From contig OW285193.1 in assembly GCA_935421135.1 (NCBI GenBank), positions 2,737,996 through 2,801,995 of the forward strand: 64,000 nucleotides of DNA, read 5' to 3'. Made by a program: the position numbers and the translations under genes. The stretch is from Bugulina stolonifera. Taxonomy: Eukaryota > Bryozoa > Gymnolaemata > Cheilostomatida > Bugulidae. This document shows, piece by piece, positions 36,405 through 49,005 of this stretch (the first letter of the stretch is position 1; each line of letters starts with the position of its first letter). The notes beneath the pieces are model-generated. The model was not told the DNA's origin and did no database searches. It saw only the letters and a list, made by a program, of their open reading frames with translations.

Positions 36405-36985
36405 GTTGTCTGTATGTAATTCACTATTCAAATGTTGGAATTGCTACAACTGGAGTAAAACAGCTACAGATTGTTTTGTTCTTGTGATACATTGCATTAC
36501 CACGCTGTGTCCCCAACGATTGTATAAACTCTCATTTAGGACGCGCTGTGGTAACACAATGATCATTATAACAATCATTAGCTTCAACTTTATACTCTAC
36601 TTGACAGGACAGAAATGGCCTCAAATCCTCACGTTGGCATACACTACTCTTTTCTGTCAGTTTCTACATTAAAGAAGTCGTGGCTTGATGCCTTGAATAG
36701 ATGTCTTAATGTGATCCACTATTCACACTGTTTGAATCACGTCAATTAGAGTACAACAGCTGCTAAAGTTTAATCCATCGCGTTGCCACACCATGTCCTT
36801 AATGACTATACAAATTCACATTGAGAGCGCGCTGCCGCAACATCATGACTCATCATAACAATCACCAGCTTCAACTTTATACTTGAACTACTGTCTCCGA
36901 CAGGACAGAAATGGCTTTCAATTCACTCGCTGCCATACACTATTCCTTCTTTGTTAGTTTCCCCTTTGAAGAGGCTTGTACTCTT
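36405..36985. repeat. Second diverged tandem duplication, about 290-bp unit, with internal hairpin
   Basis: Units 36405-36690 and 36700-36985 share CACTATTCA, CAGCT, TAACAATCA, AGCTTCAACTTTATACT, GACAGGACAGAAATGGC and CCATACACTA in order (some with single changes). Each unit contains an inverted repeat: GCATTACCACGCTGTGTCC against GGACGCGCTGTGGTAACAC in unit 1, and the degraded equivalent in unit 2. The 88-codon plus-strand ORF in unit 1 is not preserved in unit 2. Confidence 0.8.
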
Positions 36986-36989
36986 ATAA

Positions 36990-39129
36990 TTATTACATCA
37001 GTGCCGAAGTCTGTAATTAATGAAATAGGATGCCAAGACGGACACGTGTTTGAATGAAAACTGTGCAGATTACAAGTTTAATTCTTGTCTACAGTATGTC
37101 TTCTGGTACTCGCCAATCCTTCTGTGTAAAATTAGTCCAGGATTAATTTAGGCATTGGTGCATAATTGCATCTAAGCATTCATACTATTTATTCATTGCT
37201 TGTGCAGCCTAGTATGTACATGTAGTCTATGTGACAAACTGCGGAGATACTGCTCCTCTATCCTGCGTTGCAGCTTGCAGATGATGAAACTAAGCTATAT
37301 TGATTATGTGAAAGGAATCTTTTACCTGATGGACTAAGCTATTCCGAAGTTTGAACTCAAATTAGCATATAGAGATCTGTTGTATCTGAATTCTTCTACC
37401 AAAAATGACAAAAAACAGGGCATAAAGAATAATGCAACATTATCAATCTTCTATATTTTGTAACTCTACGATTGTTTTATTTCATTCAGATTTGCTTGCT
37501 ACACCCAAGTAATCGAGACTGACATGAGTCTGGTACTGATTTTTACCGCTTTATTAGACGCTGCAACGTATATTTGCGCATACACTGTATTATATATTAT
37601 GTTTCACTGTATATAACATGAAGAAAAAATATACTCTGCTTTGAGTAAAGTTGCTACCATTAGCTGTAAATTAATTTAGCTAATTATCCAATCAAAAATG
37701 TCGAAAAACTTTTTAGTATGCCAACATGGGCTAAGAAGTCATGCTCTAGTATCCCCAATAAATGAAACCGTTACAGTACAAAAAATTATTAAGAGCATCA
37801 GGTTGATCATGTTACAGTAATCAGAATAAGATAAATCCAGATACTAGACTACTAATAAAAAGATTCATTATACAATCATGTTCTACATGTAAATGCATGT
37901 TGTGTGTAGCATTTTGCAAAATTTCTCAACAACAGAAAAAACTTAGCCATACGTACTATTAAATTTTTGAAATAAAAAATAATGTAGAAGATATTCCAGC
38001 ATAATTTCTAGTTGGTCAAAAATCAACTTTCTTCACATGCACTACAGTGAACCAACATGATGACACTGATTGTGAATCACCTTTCATTGCCTGTCATTTA
38101 CATTTTGTAAAATACAAAAGCGTAGGTAATAAAAAATTAATGTTTGCCAAGATACAGTTTCTGCCACTAAACATGAGTATCTAAAAATCTAAGGCCTGGT
38201 TATAGCTTTCAGCAATATTTAGCTGGTAGTGGGAGTGGTTATTACCTTGACTCCAGTGTTGCACTTGATCAGTTTTAGCGTCTCCATAAAATACACTCAA
38301 TTTAAATGAAGTTTCTCTCATTACCTCATATTCATTCAAAGCCTAGTTGAAACTAAAGTAATGACAATAATCTATGCAAACATGGTACATGCATTATCAT
38401 CCTCTTTATCGTGGCATGTCAATGGTCATGTGTACATGTATATTGAAAGTCACTGATGGACTGCAAAGTACCAAATTTCATTTTTCCTCTGTCATAAAAC
38501 CAGAATTTACATGTATAATCAAAATAGGTGTCATTGACAAAACTTTATTATGCTAATACCTGTGAATCAAGCGTATCCATAAATAATAGCAATCCAGAGA
38601 ATATCTGGTTTCAGCTTGCAAGAAAAGAACAAATAGCTATTATTGCTGTTGATGTGAAAATCAGCGAATCCAAATCATGGTGAAAGCCAAAACCCAACGG
38701 ACAGGGATTCAAACCAAGGATTGATAATTAAAGAATTTTTAGCTTTGGGAAAATATTTTTACAAATGCAAAAATTATTCACAACACTCTGCACTCCACCA
38801 ATGTTCTTTCAAACTATTTGCCGAGTACTGTTTGGAAAAAACTCTTGTTTTGTAACAGTCAATGCGTAAATAAAATAATTCGCTCTAACAACGTTGTGAA
38901 AAGTAGTTTGATGCTTTCCATGCTTTCCATTTATCATAATGGTGAGCAACTCTAATTGAAATTGCCCTCTCTCAGCATTGAAAAAACAGAGAGAAAACAA
39001 CTTCATGACTTATCATTATTGATAAATAATAATGATTTTTATTGACTCAGCATGTTATCAATGCTCTATTAACTGAATTACTGCTAATGGTGAAATTAAA
39101 ATCAAACTCAAAATATTACACTGCGGTGT
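36990..39129. other. No supported gene
   Basis: AT-rich. Only chance-length ORFs; no repeats recognised. Confidence 0.4.
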
Positions 39130-39668
39130 CTTAGGGGGCTGTAAAGTGACCGAGTCCAGCTGGCACACAGCAGACACACAATAGGTAGTGGGTTGACTTG
39201 GAGGTGCACATCTCGTGGCCCGAATGTGCCATTAGAGTGCTCGGAGCCAACACATGACCCAGTGGTATAGTCCCAACCCATATAGTTAGACCCTCAATTC
39301 TGAGTATGTCGGAGGTATTTTAATCCACAGCTAGACGTGTCTTATTTTATAGTTCTCAGCACCACTCTTCAGTCACTGCCTGTTATGAACCCAGCGTGAA
39401 GCACTGCTACAAGGCTAGCACAGACAATTCTTGTGCTGCCGTTTTTCACCTACCCCAACGTGATGTGGCTGCCCTTGTATCAAAGAGGACAGAGGAGCAT
39501 CTTTAATCTGCATGCAGATGAAATACACACTGGGGACCTCCATTATTTTAAGTCCTAGTCTGCAGTGACTGAGTGGTAAACCTAAGCTTGAAAAGCTCGT
39601 CATCGCCAGGGAATCAAACCCAGGCTGTCTGGACTAGAGGCAAGCATCTTAACCCCTAGGCCATACCG
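39130..39668 (-). repeat. Composite tRNA-derived SINE, GC-richer than surroundings
   Basis: The head at 39668..39596 reads on the minus strand as a tRNA-like sequence with A box TGGCCTAGGGGTTAAGATGC and B box GGTTTGATTCC. The following roughly 450 bp (to about 39130) is a GC-richer body containing TTAAAGATGCTCC and CACATCACGTTGGGG. The far part may belong to a second SINE. Boundaries are approximate because no second full copy lies in the window. Confidence 0.6.
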
Positions 39669-39699
39669 ACTGTTAGATAGACACAGTAGGTGTAAAACC

Positions 39700-42600
39700 T
39701 GCAGTTGCGGGGAGACGTTGAGCTGCCCGGTTCTAGTACTAGTGAGAGGATTGTATTTGGCAGAACCAAAGGCCAGGGGATAGTGTCTGATATACTAATG
39801 TTAACAGCAAAAAGTAGTAGACTGTGAGTTCGGAGCAGTGAGAAACTTTTATTAAACAACTGTCTACAAACAATTACTAAAGTTACAAGGCAGAATCAGG
39901 CTACTTATATTAAATCTGGTTCTGGTCGGAGGTCAAAAAAGTTAACCATTGCATCAACGTCAGCCTTTGACCAACAGTAGCTATAGTTGATAATGAAGCG
40001 GTTTGGTATAGAGAATGACACCAGTAACATGTACATGTATGTACACGTACCCCAGAAGCTTCACCTTTTGCACACACATAAAGCGTTACCAACATAAAGT
40101 GGATAACATAGCAAAGCAAAGCCAATGCAGTGCAAGCCATGATTTTTATTCAACGTACGTGCTTACCTACTTTGCCATCTATCACTGCATGGCGATCTGT
40201 ATGGAAACTTGAATCAATGTCTGGAGCCACAATCACTTAACCTTCTACAGCAAAAAGTACAATCAAACTACTAAAGAGTTTTGTTGTGAATGGTATTACC
40301 AAAAATTCACAACAATCACATTTAGTACTTCAGGAATGTCACTGTTTAACATAAAGCTCGTAAAAACATTTACACTGTCAACTATCATGAAGCTGTTGTT
40401 TTTAGGTAAACCACTAATTGTGATTGTGTGAAGACATCTGTGTGTCTGCAATAAAGTATTTCATGCATCATAATACAGGCCTGGAGTACAACATACTGTA
40501 CATGGCAGACTTGGGGCACAATGTAATGCAGGCTAGGCAATGGTGCATTAGTCATTTAATAATACCTGCACGAAGTGGAAGGAGAGATAACTTAACATTA
40601 TAATCATGGACAAACTGCTAAATAGTTTCCTTAGGAATACGCAATCAGTTCTCTGTAGATTGATTGATTTTCATCTACTGAACAACGATAAATATTTTAA
40701 GCAGAGAAAGTTGATGATGCCCTTAATTTGTTAGCCTAGAAATAATGTGTAGGGTTGATACAAAAAGCGTATATAATGAAAGTAAGTCAAGACATTGTTC
40801 TACAAAGAGGTGTGTGCCCATCCAATTTCTCTAATAAAAGTTGTGAATTCTCTCTTCGTTTGGGGTTTGGGGTTGAAGCTGTCTGTATTGGATCTCATGT
40901 TGCTTCTACAACATTACCTGTGACATTGTCAGGTGATGTTGATAATAGTGTAGATCATGAGTTGATTGAGATAATGTACATACCTTGAATTATGGAAGTA
41001 ATCAGGCAAAGCTACAGTCTCTCACTTCATCATCAATGTCACTAGATAATCCTCCATTCACTATTCCATGGTCTAGCTGAACTTCTTGCAAAATATTCTG
41101 CTATTGAATCAAGATAGATTGTAACATAGAACTCACACACACTTTCACTTTATTAGGTTTTCGTATTGAAGTTAATGTATCGTATGTTGGTCCGTCATGG
41201 GCGACATTTCAGTGCAGTGGCTAGATTGAAGATTCATTCACTCCTCTAGTTTAGGAGCCTACCTTCTACTCAAATCAGAGTTATGTTGATCAACAGAAGA
41301 GAGACATTACTACATAGTTTACAATATTTTCAAAGAAGTATCATGTATTATAATAATATTATCTTCCACTTACTCCAAGGAAATAACTACTGTACTACAA
41401 TCTCCTTGGTTCCCATTTAAAGCATCAGAGTTGGAGGCTGTAAGAATGCAGGGAAAGTTGCGTGTAGAGGATCTAATCATTCAAAGCAGGGTTATTCTTA
41501 GCATTGATTGTCGCTTGTGCACATGCTCCTCTTTCCTTCTAGCGTCTACAAGTACTGTAACACAGTATAAATAATTCATAACTCGCCAGTGCTATCTAAT
41601 ACAGTTAGATAAATGCTGTTTTGGTATGTACTCATGAGTTTTTACTTAAAACTTACAACATTCCACTGAACAGACTACATTATAGGGCTATAGGCTATGA
41701 CACACTTTGATGAGGGACGAGGTGGGCTAGTTAAACTGAGTCATACAAAGTATTGTAAGCACCAGCAATGGGTGACACACTGAGCAGCATATTAGAGGCA
41801 TTGTAAGCCTAGCCTCTACTCTTGGTGACATCACTATTATATGTATTCACTGGAGATTGAAGAGAGATAAAGATCTCTGAACACTAAAAGTGGACACAAG
41901 TTCTATTGCAATAGGCCCACATTGAAAAAAAAAATGAAATGTCTTGTGTGAGTGAATGCCAATGTGATTGGAACAGAAGTCCCTTGCCTATCTCTACATG
42001 TTACAGCATTAGATCGGCCTTCTATAAGCATCATTGGTTGTTAAAGTGTACATCGTGTAAAATGTGCTTGTATTCAGTAGATATTCCTCAATCTACAGGT
42101 ATACCACTGCTTGACAAGAATGACTGACATCCAATAAATTCCATAATCGAGGCCTGCAACCTTTAACATTTTATCCATTTATCACGTGACACAAGATTTG
42201 CATATATTAGCAGGTGCTTGGTGTGCGCTAGCTCATTGCGGAGCAAGAGGCTGCTTCGGGAAGCTGTATATGTAAAGAAAGAATTTATTTCATCTGAATT
42301 TATCGCTTGAGAAAAACCTTTGTGACTTGAAGATTTGATTTTCAGCTGACTGCATCCGAGTATGATTATTTTGAACAAGTAGTAGATGGTAAGAGAATGT
42401 TTAACAATTTAAAATACGCTGCACGCGTATACTGTCATAGAAGGAGGATATTTTCCACTTGATCTATTGGGTTTTAAGTTGAGTGATATCAATTTATGCA
42501 GTCATCGGACATTTCTACCATTACGTCATTGAGTGGTGGCAGTTCTTCACCAGTAAAGTCTTTGGTATTGCGGCATCTTTTCTTAGTTATCTATGGTTTG

Positions 42601-42950
42601 TGCACTATAAGTGCTACACTGCTCACTAGAGATTTCTCTCATTTTTTCCCAGATGTTTGTGCTGTAAGCGAGTTTGTTTCGAACAATTCTCACTGCTTTA
42701 TATAATCGCAAGCTGACATAATATTTCAGCATTATACCAACTCAGTCTTGATCACAATACTACTTCCGACGTCTATCTCTTCAGGCGAATAAAATGGCTT
42801 GCGCTCTAAAATCGCCTGTATCTTTGGAGTGCAATCCGATTTCAATATCATTTCAGAGCGACAATTCAGTGTCGTATAATAGGTTTACTTAAGCCTCTTC
42901 ACGTTCTTTACTTGTCCCAATCAGTAAAATGCAAATTGGCTAAAAGGCTC
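39700..42950. other. No supported gene; one 77-codon ORF at 40755-40988
   Basis: The ORF at 40755-40988 (plus) has a plausible soluble-protein composition (LRLGFGVEAVCIGSHVAST) but no family signature or clear splice context. Otherwise nothing. Confidence 0.25.
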
Positions 42951-43029
42951 TCAGTTTCACATGATAAACAACTTTTTTATCTTGAAAAGACATTAGCTAT
43001 GCAAAACAGCTTCTGTTTGTGTTCTGTGT

Positions 43030-43605
43030 AATCTAACGGAAATGTCGCTGCACAACTAAATTAAATTACACATGTGTATTTTGATTTAGTTGATCAGAGG
43101 CTATAAGATCGTCCTCATCATCAGCGACACTATCACAACTTGAGAAACTTCAGCAGGTATCCGTGCTGCTTCTGGCTCTGTATATTTTAACAGAAATCGT
43201 GCTGCGACGCTAAATCAAATTACTCATTGTTTATTTATACACATGTGTAATTGGATTTAGTTAAGCAGAGGCTTCAGTTTTTTTCTTCTCATCAAGTTAA
43301 GAAACGTTAGTATAGACGCATGATGTCTTAATTGTTGTAATTGTACATGTATATACAAATACTCTCTGGAAATTTTACAGCTAGAAATGTCACTGCATAA
43401 CCAAATCATATTACTTGTGGTTTATTTATACACATAAGTAACTTGATGTGGTTTAGCCGAGGCATATTAAATGCACGAATATTCGATTGAACTACTGAGA
43501 AGTTCAGTTTTTTTTAAATCCAACAAGACAGTTCCAGACAAAGAAAGTCTGTAACACTCCAGCAGCACCAGAAACTTCAGCAAACATGAATGAATACTTA
43601 AAGAT
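43030..43605. repeat. Tandem array of three ~170-230-bp units with conserved hairpin
   Basis: Units begin near 43035, 43190 and 43380. Each opens with ATGTCGCTGCACAACTAAAT-like sequence, an inverted repeat (CTAAATCAAATTAC against GTAATTGGATTTAG) and GCAGAGGC. Each ends with GAGAAACTTCAGCAGACATG-like sequence. The hairpin arms co-vary in part between units. A fourth, separate unit lies at 51240-51495. Confidence 0.7.
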
Positions 43606-43698
43606 TTTCTTGCATGGCAGAACCATGAAACCCTTACAAATAAACTAAAACAAAGTCTTATTAGCATCTGTTAACATTTATGTAAGCCATAGTGCAGG
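43598..43698 (-). repeat. 101-bp segment, inverted copy of 47140-47240
   Basis: Read on the minus strand it begins CCTGCACTATGGCTTACATA and ends AAAATCTTTAA. It differs from the copy at 47140-47240 at two positions only by eye. It adjoins the end of the three-unit array. Confidence 0.9.
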
Positions 43699-44199
43699 AA
43701 AACAACATTTAAAATATTATATGTAAATGTAATACATTGGCAGCCATAATGGATGAAAAAAAACAATTGCTTTCTTCTTCGGCAATTCATGACGTATTGA
43801 AGTGCTGAATGAAAAATGTAGCGACTCCACAGCGGTCATTTTAGAATAGCCTGTTGAACCTATCATCTTAGTGGGTGCAGCGTATAGCCCTCAATTGCAA
43901 TCAGCTAAGCTGGAGAAACAAGTCTTTTGTCATAAGCTATGCATAATCCTAAAGCAATCATAATATTATTGTAGTAAAGCTCTCTTGTGAATAGTAATAA
44001 CGATAGATAAAAATGCCATATAATAGGGCTACATAAGATACATCCAAAGCGCGGTCAGCTATTGTAAAATTTGCATAACATTCACATCACATGTACATTG
44101 TAGCTCAGCATTTTTAACTGTATAGATTAATATCAACACTGTGTAGCTGAGATGATAACATGGATTCAAATATACAACCTTACAGGTACAACAACTGAT

Positions 44200-44760
44200 C
44201 AAACTATATTTCATATGTTCAATGTTGTTGAGTATTTACTATTTACAATAAATCAATAATTATAATAATAAATATAATTGATAAAGTAAACTAAATGATA
44301 TAAAATATTTTTAAAATATAATTTGATAATAATACCATGAGATGATCATGAATAATGATTTTTCTATAGTTACCTTAGTTTAGTTTTAGTTTCATTTAGT
44401 TAAAATGTTGTTTTAAAATAGAAAATGGCAAATAATATTATTTGTTGTCATCAAGTCAATACAATATCAATATTAGATAATTTTTGTTATTAATTATAGT
44501 CTTATAGACTAGTTATTTCTATATTTTATTCATACAGGAATAATGTTAATGCACATCATAGTAACATATTAATACTAGTTATATATTGGCCTATATAATT
44601 TGGTTGCATCTACAGTTTATGACTTTACAAGTAACCATTCATTAAATTCAGTATAAAATTTAGTCCCACACATCTATGATTCACTTGACTTTTATTTAAT
44701 TTCAGACTGCTACAAAACAATGATAATTATTATTTTATCATAATATATTATTTACTTCAT
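44200..44760. other. Very AT-rich block
   Basis: Long runs made only of A and T with scattered TAATAATAA and ATATAATT words, denser in A+T than the rest of the window. No ORF or element ends seen. Confidence 0.6.
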
Positions 44761-44977
44761 GACAATGATACATGTAATTATGGTAAGTTATTGTAACCAA
44801 GTATCATGTATGGTCATACATGTACATCTATAAATTTATAGTTATAGATGACTTTCTTCGAAACAGGTCATAGTATAGAGCCTGCAGATACTTGGTGAAC
44901 CTGCAGCAAAACAAGATATGCCTAATCCACCAGAAGGCACCAGCTGTCATACTCTCTATTTTGATCTTAGAAGTTGA

Positions 44978-45499
44978 ATGATACCAACCAGTGCGAGTGC
45001 ATCACGATCACCCTGCTGTACTGAAACTTTGGCTGAAGTACCTCCTGATGTGGTACGTACAATCTGTACCTCTGTACTTGGCTGAGCTGTCTACCATTTT
45101 CTGAGCACAGATACCTAGGTTCTTAATGCCTTATCTTAAACTTCATTCCATATCCGTATTGATGGCTTGAGATTGGTACTTATTGTAGGCCTACATGTAG
45201 TGATTAGTCTCATAAAATGTCTGTTGAGAGAGCTATCTAATGGAAATAACATGACCTTTTATTACATGCATATAATAATATGTACATGTTGCACCTGTAA
45301 CATATTTTAGTTAATTATTTCTCAGGTATGTACACCATTAATAAGCGACACACTACCAAGTGAGGAGATGGCTGGCCAGACACCTAACAGAAATAGAAAG
45401 AAAGCAATTACCATTTTCTTTAGCAAGCTACATGTACATCCAAGAAAGGTTTCTCCCACTGACAATGAGAAAAAGTTTGTTTTTCCTAATATAATTTAG
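44978..45499 (+). CDS. Small two-exon gene model (82 codons), unknown
   Basis: ATG at 44978 opens exon 1 (44978-45052), MIPTSASASRSPCCTETLAE then VPPDV, with donor GTACGT. After a 273-bp intron ending ATTATTTCTCAG, exon 2 (45326-45499) reads VCTPLISDTLPSEEMAGQTP, NRNRKKAITIFFSKLHVHPR, and on to a TAG. Phase 0 is kept. Upstream in the same frame another 32 codons (QILGEPAAKQDMPNPPEGTS...) precede an in-frame TGA at 44975-44977 that touches the ATG. Either the ATG is the true start, or this is a longer gene broken by a stop. The antisense of exon 1 is also open (VQIVRTTSGGTSAKVSVQQG), so the strand is not certain. No family recognised. Confidence 0.35.
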
Positions 45500-45747
45500 G
45501 TAGTTTCTGCTATGATGAACAAGACTAGTGTGATGTTAGCATTGTAGCTTGGCTGCAGGGGCTAGTGTTTGGTTAGCATAACAATTAATATATACTAAGC
45601 ACACGCCAGTGAGTGATAGGGCTCAACTTAAACTAACCACACTTTTAGTTGGTTGCTGCAACCAAGCTACAATAAGGACATTACACATGAAGTTTTTTCT
45701 ATCAGCAAACATGTTCTGTAGTAGCTTTTAAAAGTCGGAGTTTTAAC

Positions 45748-46080
45748 ATGGAGACAGAAAGAGACATCATATTCTTTAACTGTTCTAGTCAGACAGCAAT
45801 TTATATAACTTTTGCCCAAACTCTAATCCAATCCACAGCTAAGAAACTTAGTGCTGTAGTGAATTATGAACAGCTGATATTATTGAACATGACATACATT
45901 TTTGTAGCATTTATAGTTGTAATTTGCTACTACAGCTGTACTTGTACTCCTAGTAGTTGTATCTATACTAATACTTGTACCTGTAGTGCTATTGTACATG
46001 GTTATTTGCACTTATGCTCTACTAACTTGTACTTACTTCTAAGTCCCAATGTGAAAAAATACTTGCTTCTCTCAATGTAG
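45748..46080 (+). other. 110-codon ORF, doubtful
   Basis: It has an ATG start and METERDIIFF at the N-terminus, but the C-terminal half is a Cys/Tyr/Thr-rich low-complexity translation of repetitive CTTGTACT-type DNA. No domain, no splice context. It could be chance; reported for its length. Confidence 0.15.
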
Positions 46081-46599
46081 AACTTGGTACTTTACACCAC
46101 CCAAGGAGTAACCACCTATGGAGCACCACCTATGCATGTAGGAAGTAGTTGGTGTGCATGCATATACATGTATAGTCACTCTGGCTGCCCCTTGCTGTCA
46201 AACAATGTACCAGCCTCGAATACATGTATAATCTTTCCTCTGTAGGTTCTTACGAGTGTATTCCAATAAGTTAAAACATGTCAGAGAACTCATATGTTCA
46301 CTTATTTCAAAAACAATGAGCTCCCAGACACATGTTCACCAATCAGAGTTACCATTAACCCAGCACCACACTCTATGCTGTAGATTCTTGAATTCTGAAA
46401 AGCTAGCATAAACATGTACACCTAAGACTCAGTTTGTGAACGTTTGGAACAATGTGCTGCAGTGCATCTTTTTTCTCCCAGCAAGCTGTTACTGTAATAA
46501 TGCTAAGCTATTGACAGGATGATCTAATTTCTTTACCAAAAGCTTAGTTAGTAAGATTGAAAAAAGTCGGAATACGATCAAGTCTAGTGAATGTCTATT

Positions 46600-47135
46600 T
46601 GTGAACCATTTCACTGCGGCTTACCCATAGCGATTGGTAGTTGAGGTAAGATTATACCAGGCATTGACCAATTAAGGAGCCGCATTCACAGTGAACCAAT
46701 CAACACAGGGAGGAAAGTATTTGCAGGTATAATTATTAGAACGGTAAACAGGTTTGTCCTTGACACTATCGTTAGCGCTAGAGCCTTTTAACTTTTAGCA
46801 AGTTGAATACTGAAACTTGGGGTGTTTGAATTGGATTTTACTTCAATTATACTTGAGCTCCCAGGCTATAGCCTTCAAATATTACAGATTAAGTATTCCA
46901 TCTTGAGGCTGGCAAGTGAAATGGCCCTATAGCTATATGTTCTTGGAGATGAAACTGGATTGAAAAAAGCCAATTTTTGATCGCTAGTAATCGGCTTTAC
47001 TATGAACCACGCAATGTCACGCATTGTGCGTTGGAACTCCACTGCGTCATATTGTGCGGAGAAGAAGGAAAGATGTTTTATTTTGCCGATTATGGCGGCT
47101 AATACGCAACTTTTCAAATTACTGGTGATGGACAC
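46600..47135. promoter_or_regulatory. CpG-richer promoter-like block with CCAAT boxes and GATTATGGCGGC motif
   Basis: CCAAT pentamers occur in both orientations at 46630-46700. Block 46975-47110 is dense in CpG relative to the window, has a hairpin (CACGCAATG/CATTGTGCG near 47010-47033), and ends at GCCGATTATGGCGGCTAATA, resembling a YY1-type start-site motif. The ATG inside opens MAANTQLFKLLVMDTLPAL and stops. On the minus strand an 86-codon ORF (47135-46875) overlaps. Possibly a bidirectional promoter, or a repeat-derived island. Confidence 0.35.
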
Positions 47136-47139
47136 TTTG

Positions 47140-47240
47140 CCTGCACTATGACTTACATAAACGTTAACAGATGCTAATAAGACTTTGTTTTAGTTTATTT
47201 GTAAGGGTTTCATGGTTCTGCCATGCAAGAAAATCTTTAA
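47140..47240 (+). repeat. 101-bp segment, inverted copy of 43598-43698
   Basis: It begins CCTGCACTATGACTTACATA and ends AAAATCTTTAA. Both copies translate to MLIRLCFSLFVRVSWFCHAR in one frame, but no start, splice or family evidence supports coding. Confidence 0.9.
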
Positions 47241-48220
47241 TGGTTAATATTACACACATTAAGGCGTCATGCATGTCTACCCAAGTTCTCTCACATGCTC
47301 AGGCTAACATCAATTTGTCAATTAGTTCATCTGGCAATTGCCAGATATATTCTATAACTGGATACCAGGATTGCCCATATCAATGTATATTGATCAACAA
47401 AAACACGGATGAACTAGATGGGTAATAATTTACTTTTACTCACACAGTGTCATTTCCTTCAGTATACCAGAGTCTTGCTCCAATTCTATTAAGACTGCAT
47501 GTAGTGAATTAGTTATGTAGACTTGCATTCTAAAATAAAGAAGCCATAGCTTGGAGGTGTATGTTTAGAAGATATTGTTTCGTAACAACTTTATGAAACA
47601 AATTCAAAAAAAAATCGCCTTCTCTTTGCTTGTGATTATTTCCATTACATATCATAAATAATGTTGGGTACAACTACTGAAAGTATCATACTTAATTAAC
47701 TTAAAAATCTAAAAGAACAATTTTAGTATTTGATAGGACAGAGTCATCACCCGAGAGAAGCATAGCACGGATGTCGATTTCCTTCATCGGTGAACCATAG
47801 GAATCTACTGACTAGCACAACAAAATATACATTCACATGTGCCAAAGAAGAGCTCCTGAAAAGCGTAAGTGAGTATGCAAAATGTGGCAGGTCATGATGC
47901 TTCAATGGTCGCCACTACCTGTCAAATATTAACTGCAATTATGCTTGTTTACACTTCCTTCTTTTCCAGTTACTATGTGAAGCAAGATCTTGCCAAATTA
48001 TCACTTCTGAGTAAATAAAAAATAGCAGATACAGTGTAGCTCTGAAAAGTACCACAATGTTGCACTTATCATAACCATCTACATGTACACTGTATAATTT
48101 TTCAGGCTTCATATCAACGCACTTGTAACAAAAACTCATGGTGCAGATACAGGACGTTGATAAAGCAGCAGAGACAAATTTTTAAGCCACATAAGGTCCG
48201 ATGTTAATACTCATCAAGAG
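47241..48220. other. No supported gene
   Basis: AT-rich; only chance-length ORFs. Confidence 0.4.
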
Positions 48221-48537
48221 TGTAGTAAGGGACTTATACAAGTATAAGGACGAGGTCGGGCGCTAAAGATCCAAGGACCAAGGCTGGAGCTGCCTGCCTG
48301 CAAAAGTAAGACTCTGTAGGTTGAGTCAGGAAATGTTGCTTTATTGAAGCGCAATCAACAACTGACGTAGCGTAGAAAATGTGCTGGCTTTAATACTATT
48401 TGGATTTCCGGTAAAAAGGCCTACAGGGGTCGGGTGGTTCTATAAGGTATCGTCCCCAAAAATTGCATAACAAGATGGCTGAAAATTACCCGAAGTCCGA
48501 CTACAAAAAGGTCGGCCATACACAAAAAACGCTTACA
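48221..48537 (-). mobile_element. Possible solo LTR of an LTR retrotransposon
   Basis: A 317-bp, GC-richer block bounded by TGTAGTAAGG and CGCTTACA (TG...CA ends). On the minus strand it holds a TATTAAAGCC TATA-like box (about 48395..48386) and CAATAAAG polyadenylation signal (about 48346). Downstream lies a TAGCGCCCGACC sequence loosely like a primer-binding site. No target-site duplication is evident and no second LTR is in the window. An alternative is a non-LTR repeat of unknown kind. Confidence 0.3.
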
Positions 48538-49005
48538 ATGATGTGAAATGAATTATGTATTAAAATGACTAAGCTTTAAGACGTCGGACATTACTTATAA
48601 TAGGCAAAAAAACTCAGACTGAAAGTATACAATCATGTACTTGTGACAACGGTACAATAAGAGTAAACAAGTACAAAGACATGATTGGTTGAATGATAAA
48701 GCAGATGAGCCAGGCAGTTAGCTGATAATAATGGACAATGCAAGAGTAATGCATAATAGCTGGGGCATGTAGAGTCATCTGGTAACTCAAAATTTTTCAA
48801 TTTCCAGTTTTTCCACTTTTCTTGCAGTTGATGGTGCTAGGATTACTGTGTAAAATTTTTTTTGGCAAAATGTTGTTAGAAATGCACTTTTTTGGGTGGG
48901 CACAACCTTCTAACTGCATCACTGTAGTATGATTAATCTGGCATAGCACAATAACTCCAGTTATGTTGTTTTGATTGTTGAAATTGCAGCTCTAAAAGAT
49001 AATTA

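Noticed and set aside
39596..39668. Functional tRNA gene
   Set aside because: A and B boxes are present but stems do not pair as a cloverleaf and a SINE body follows.
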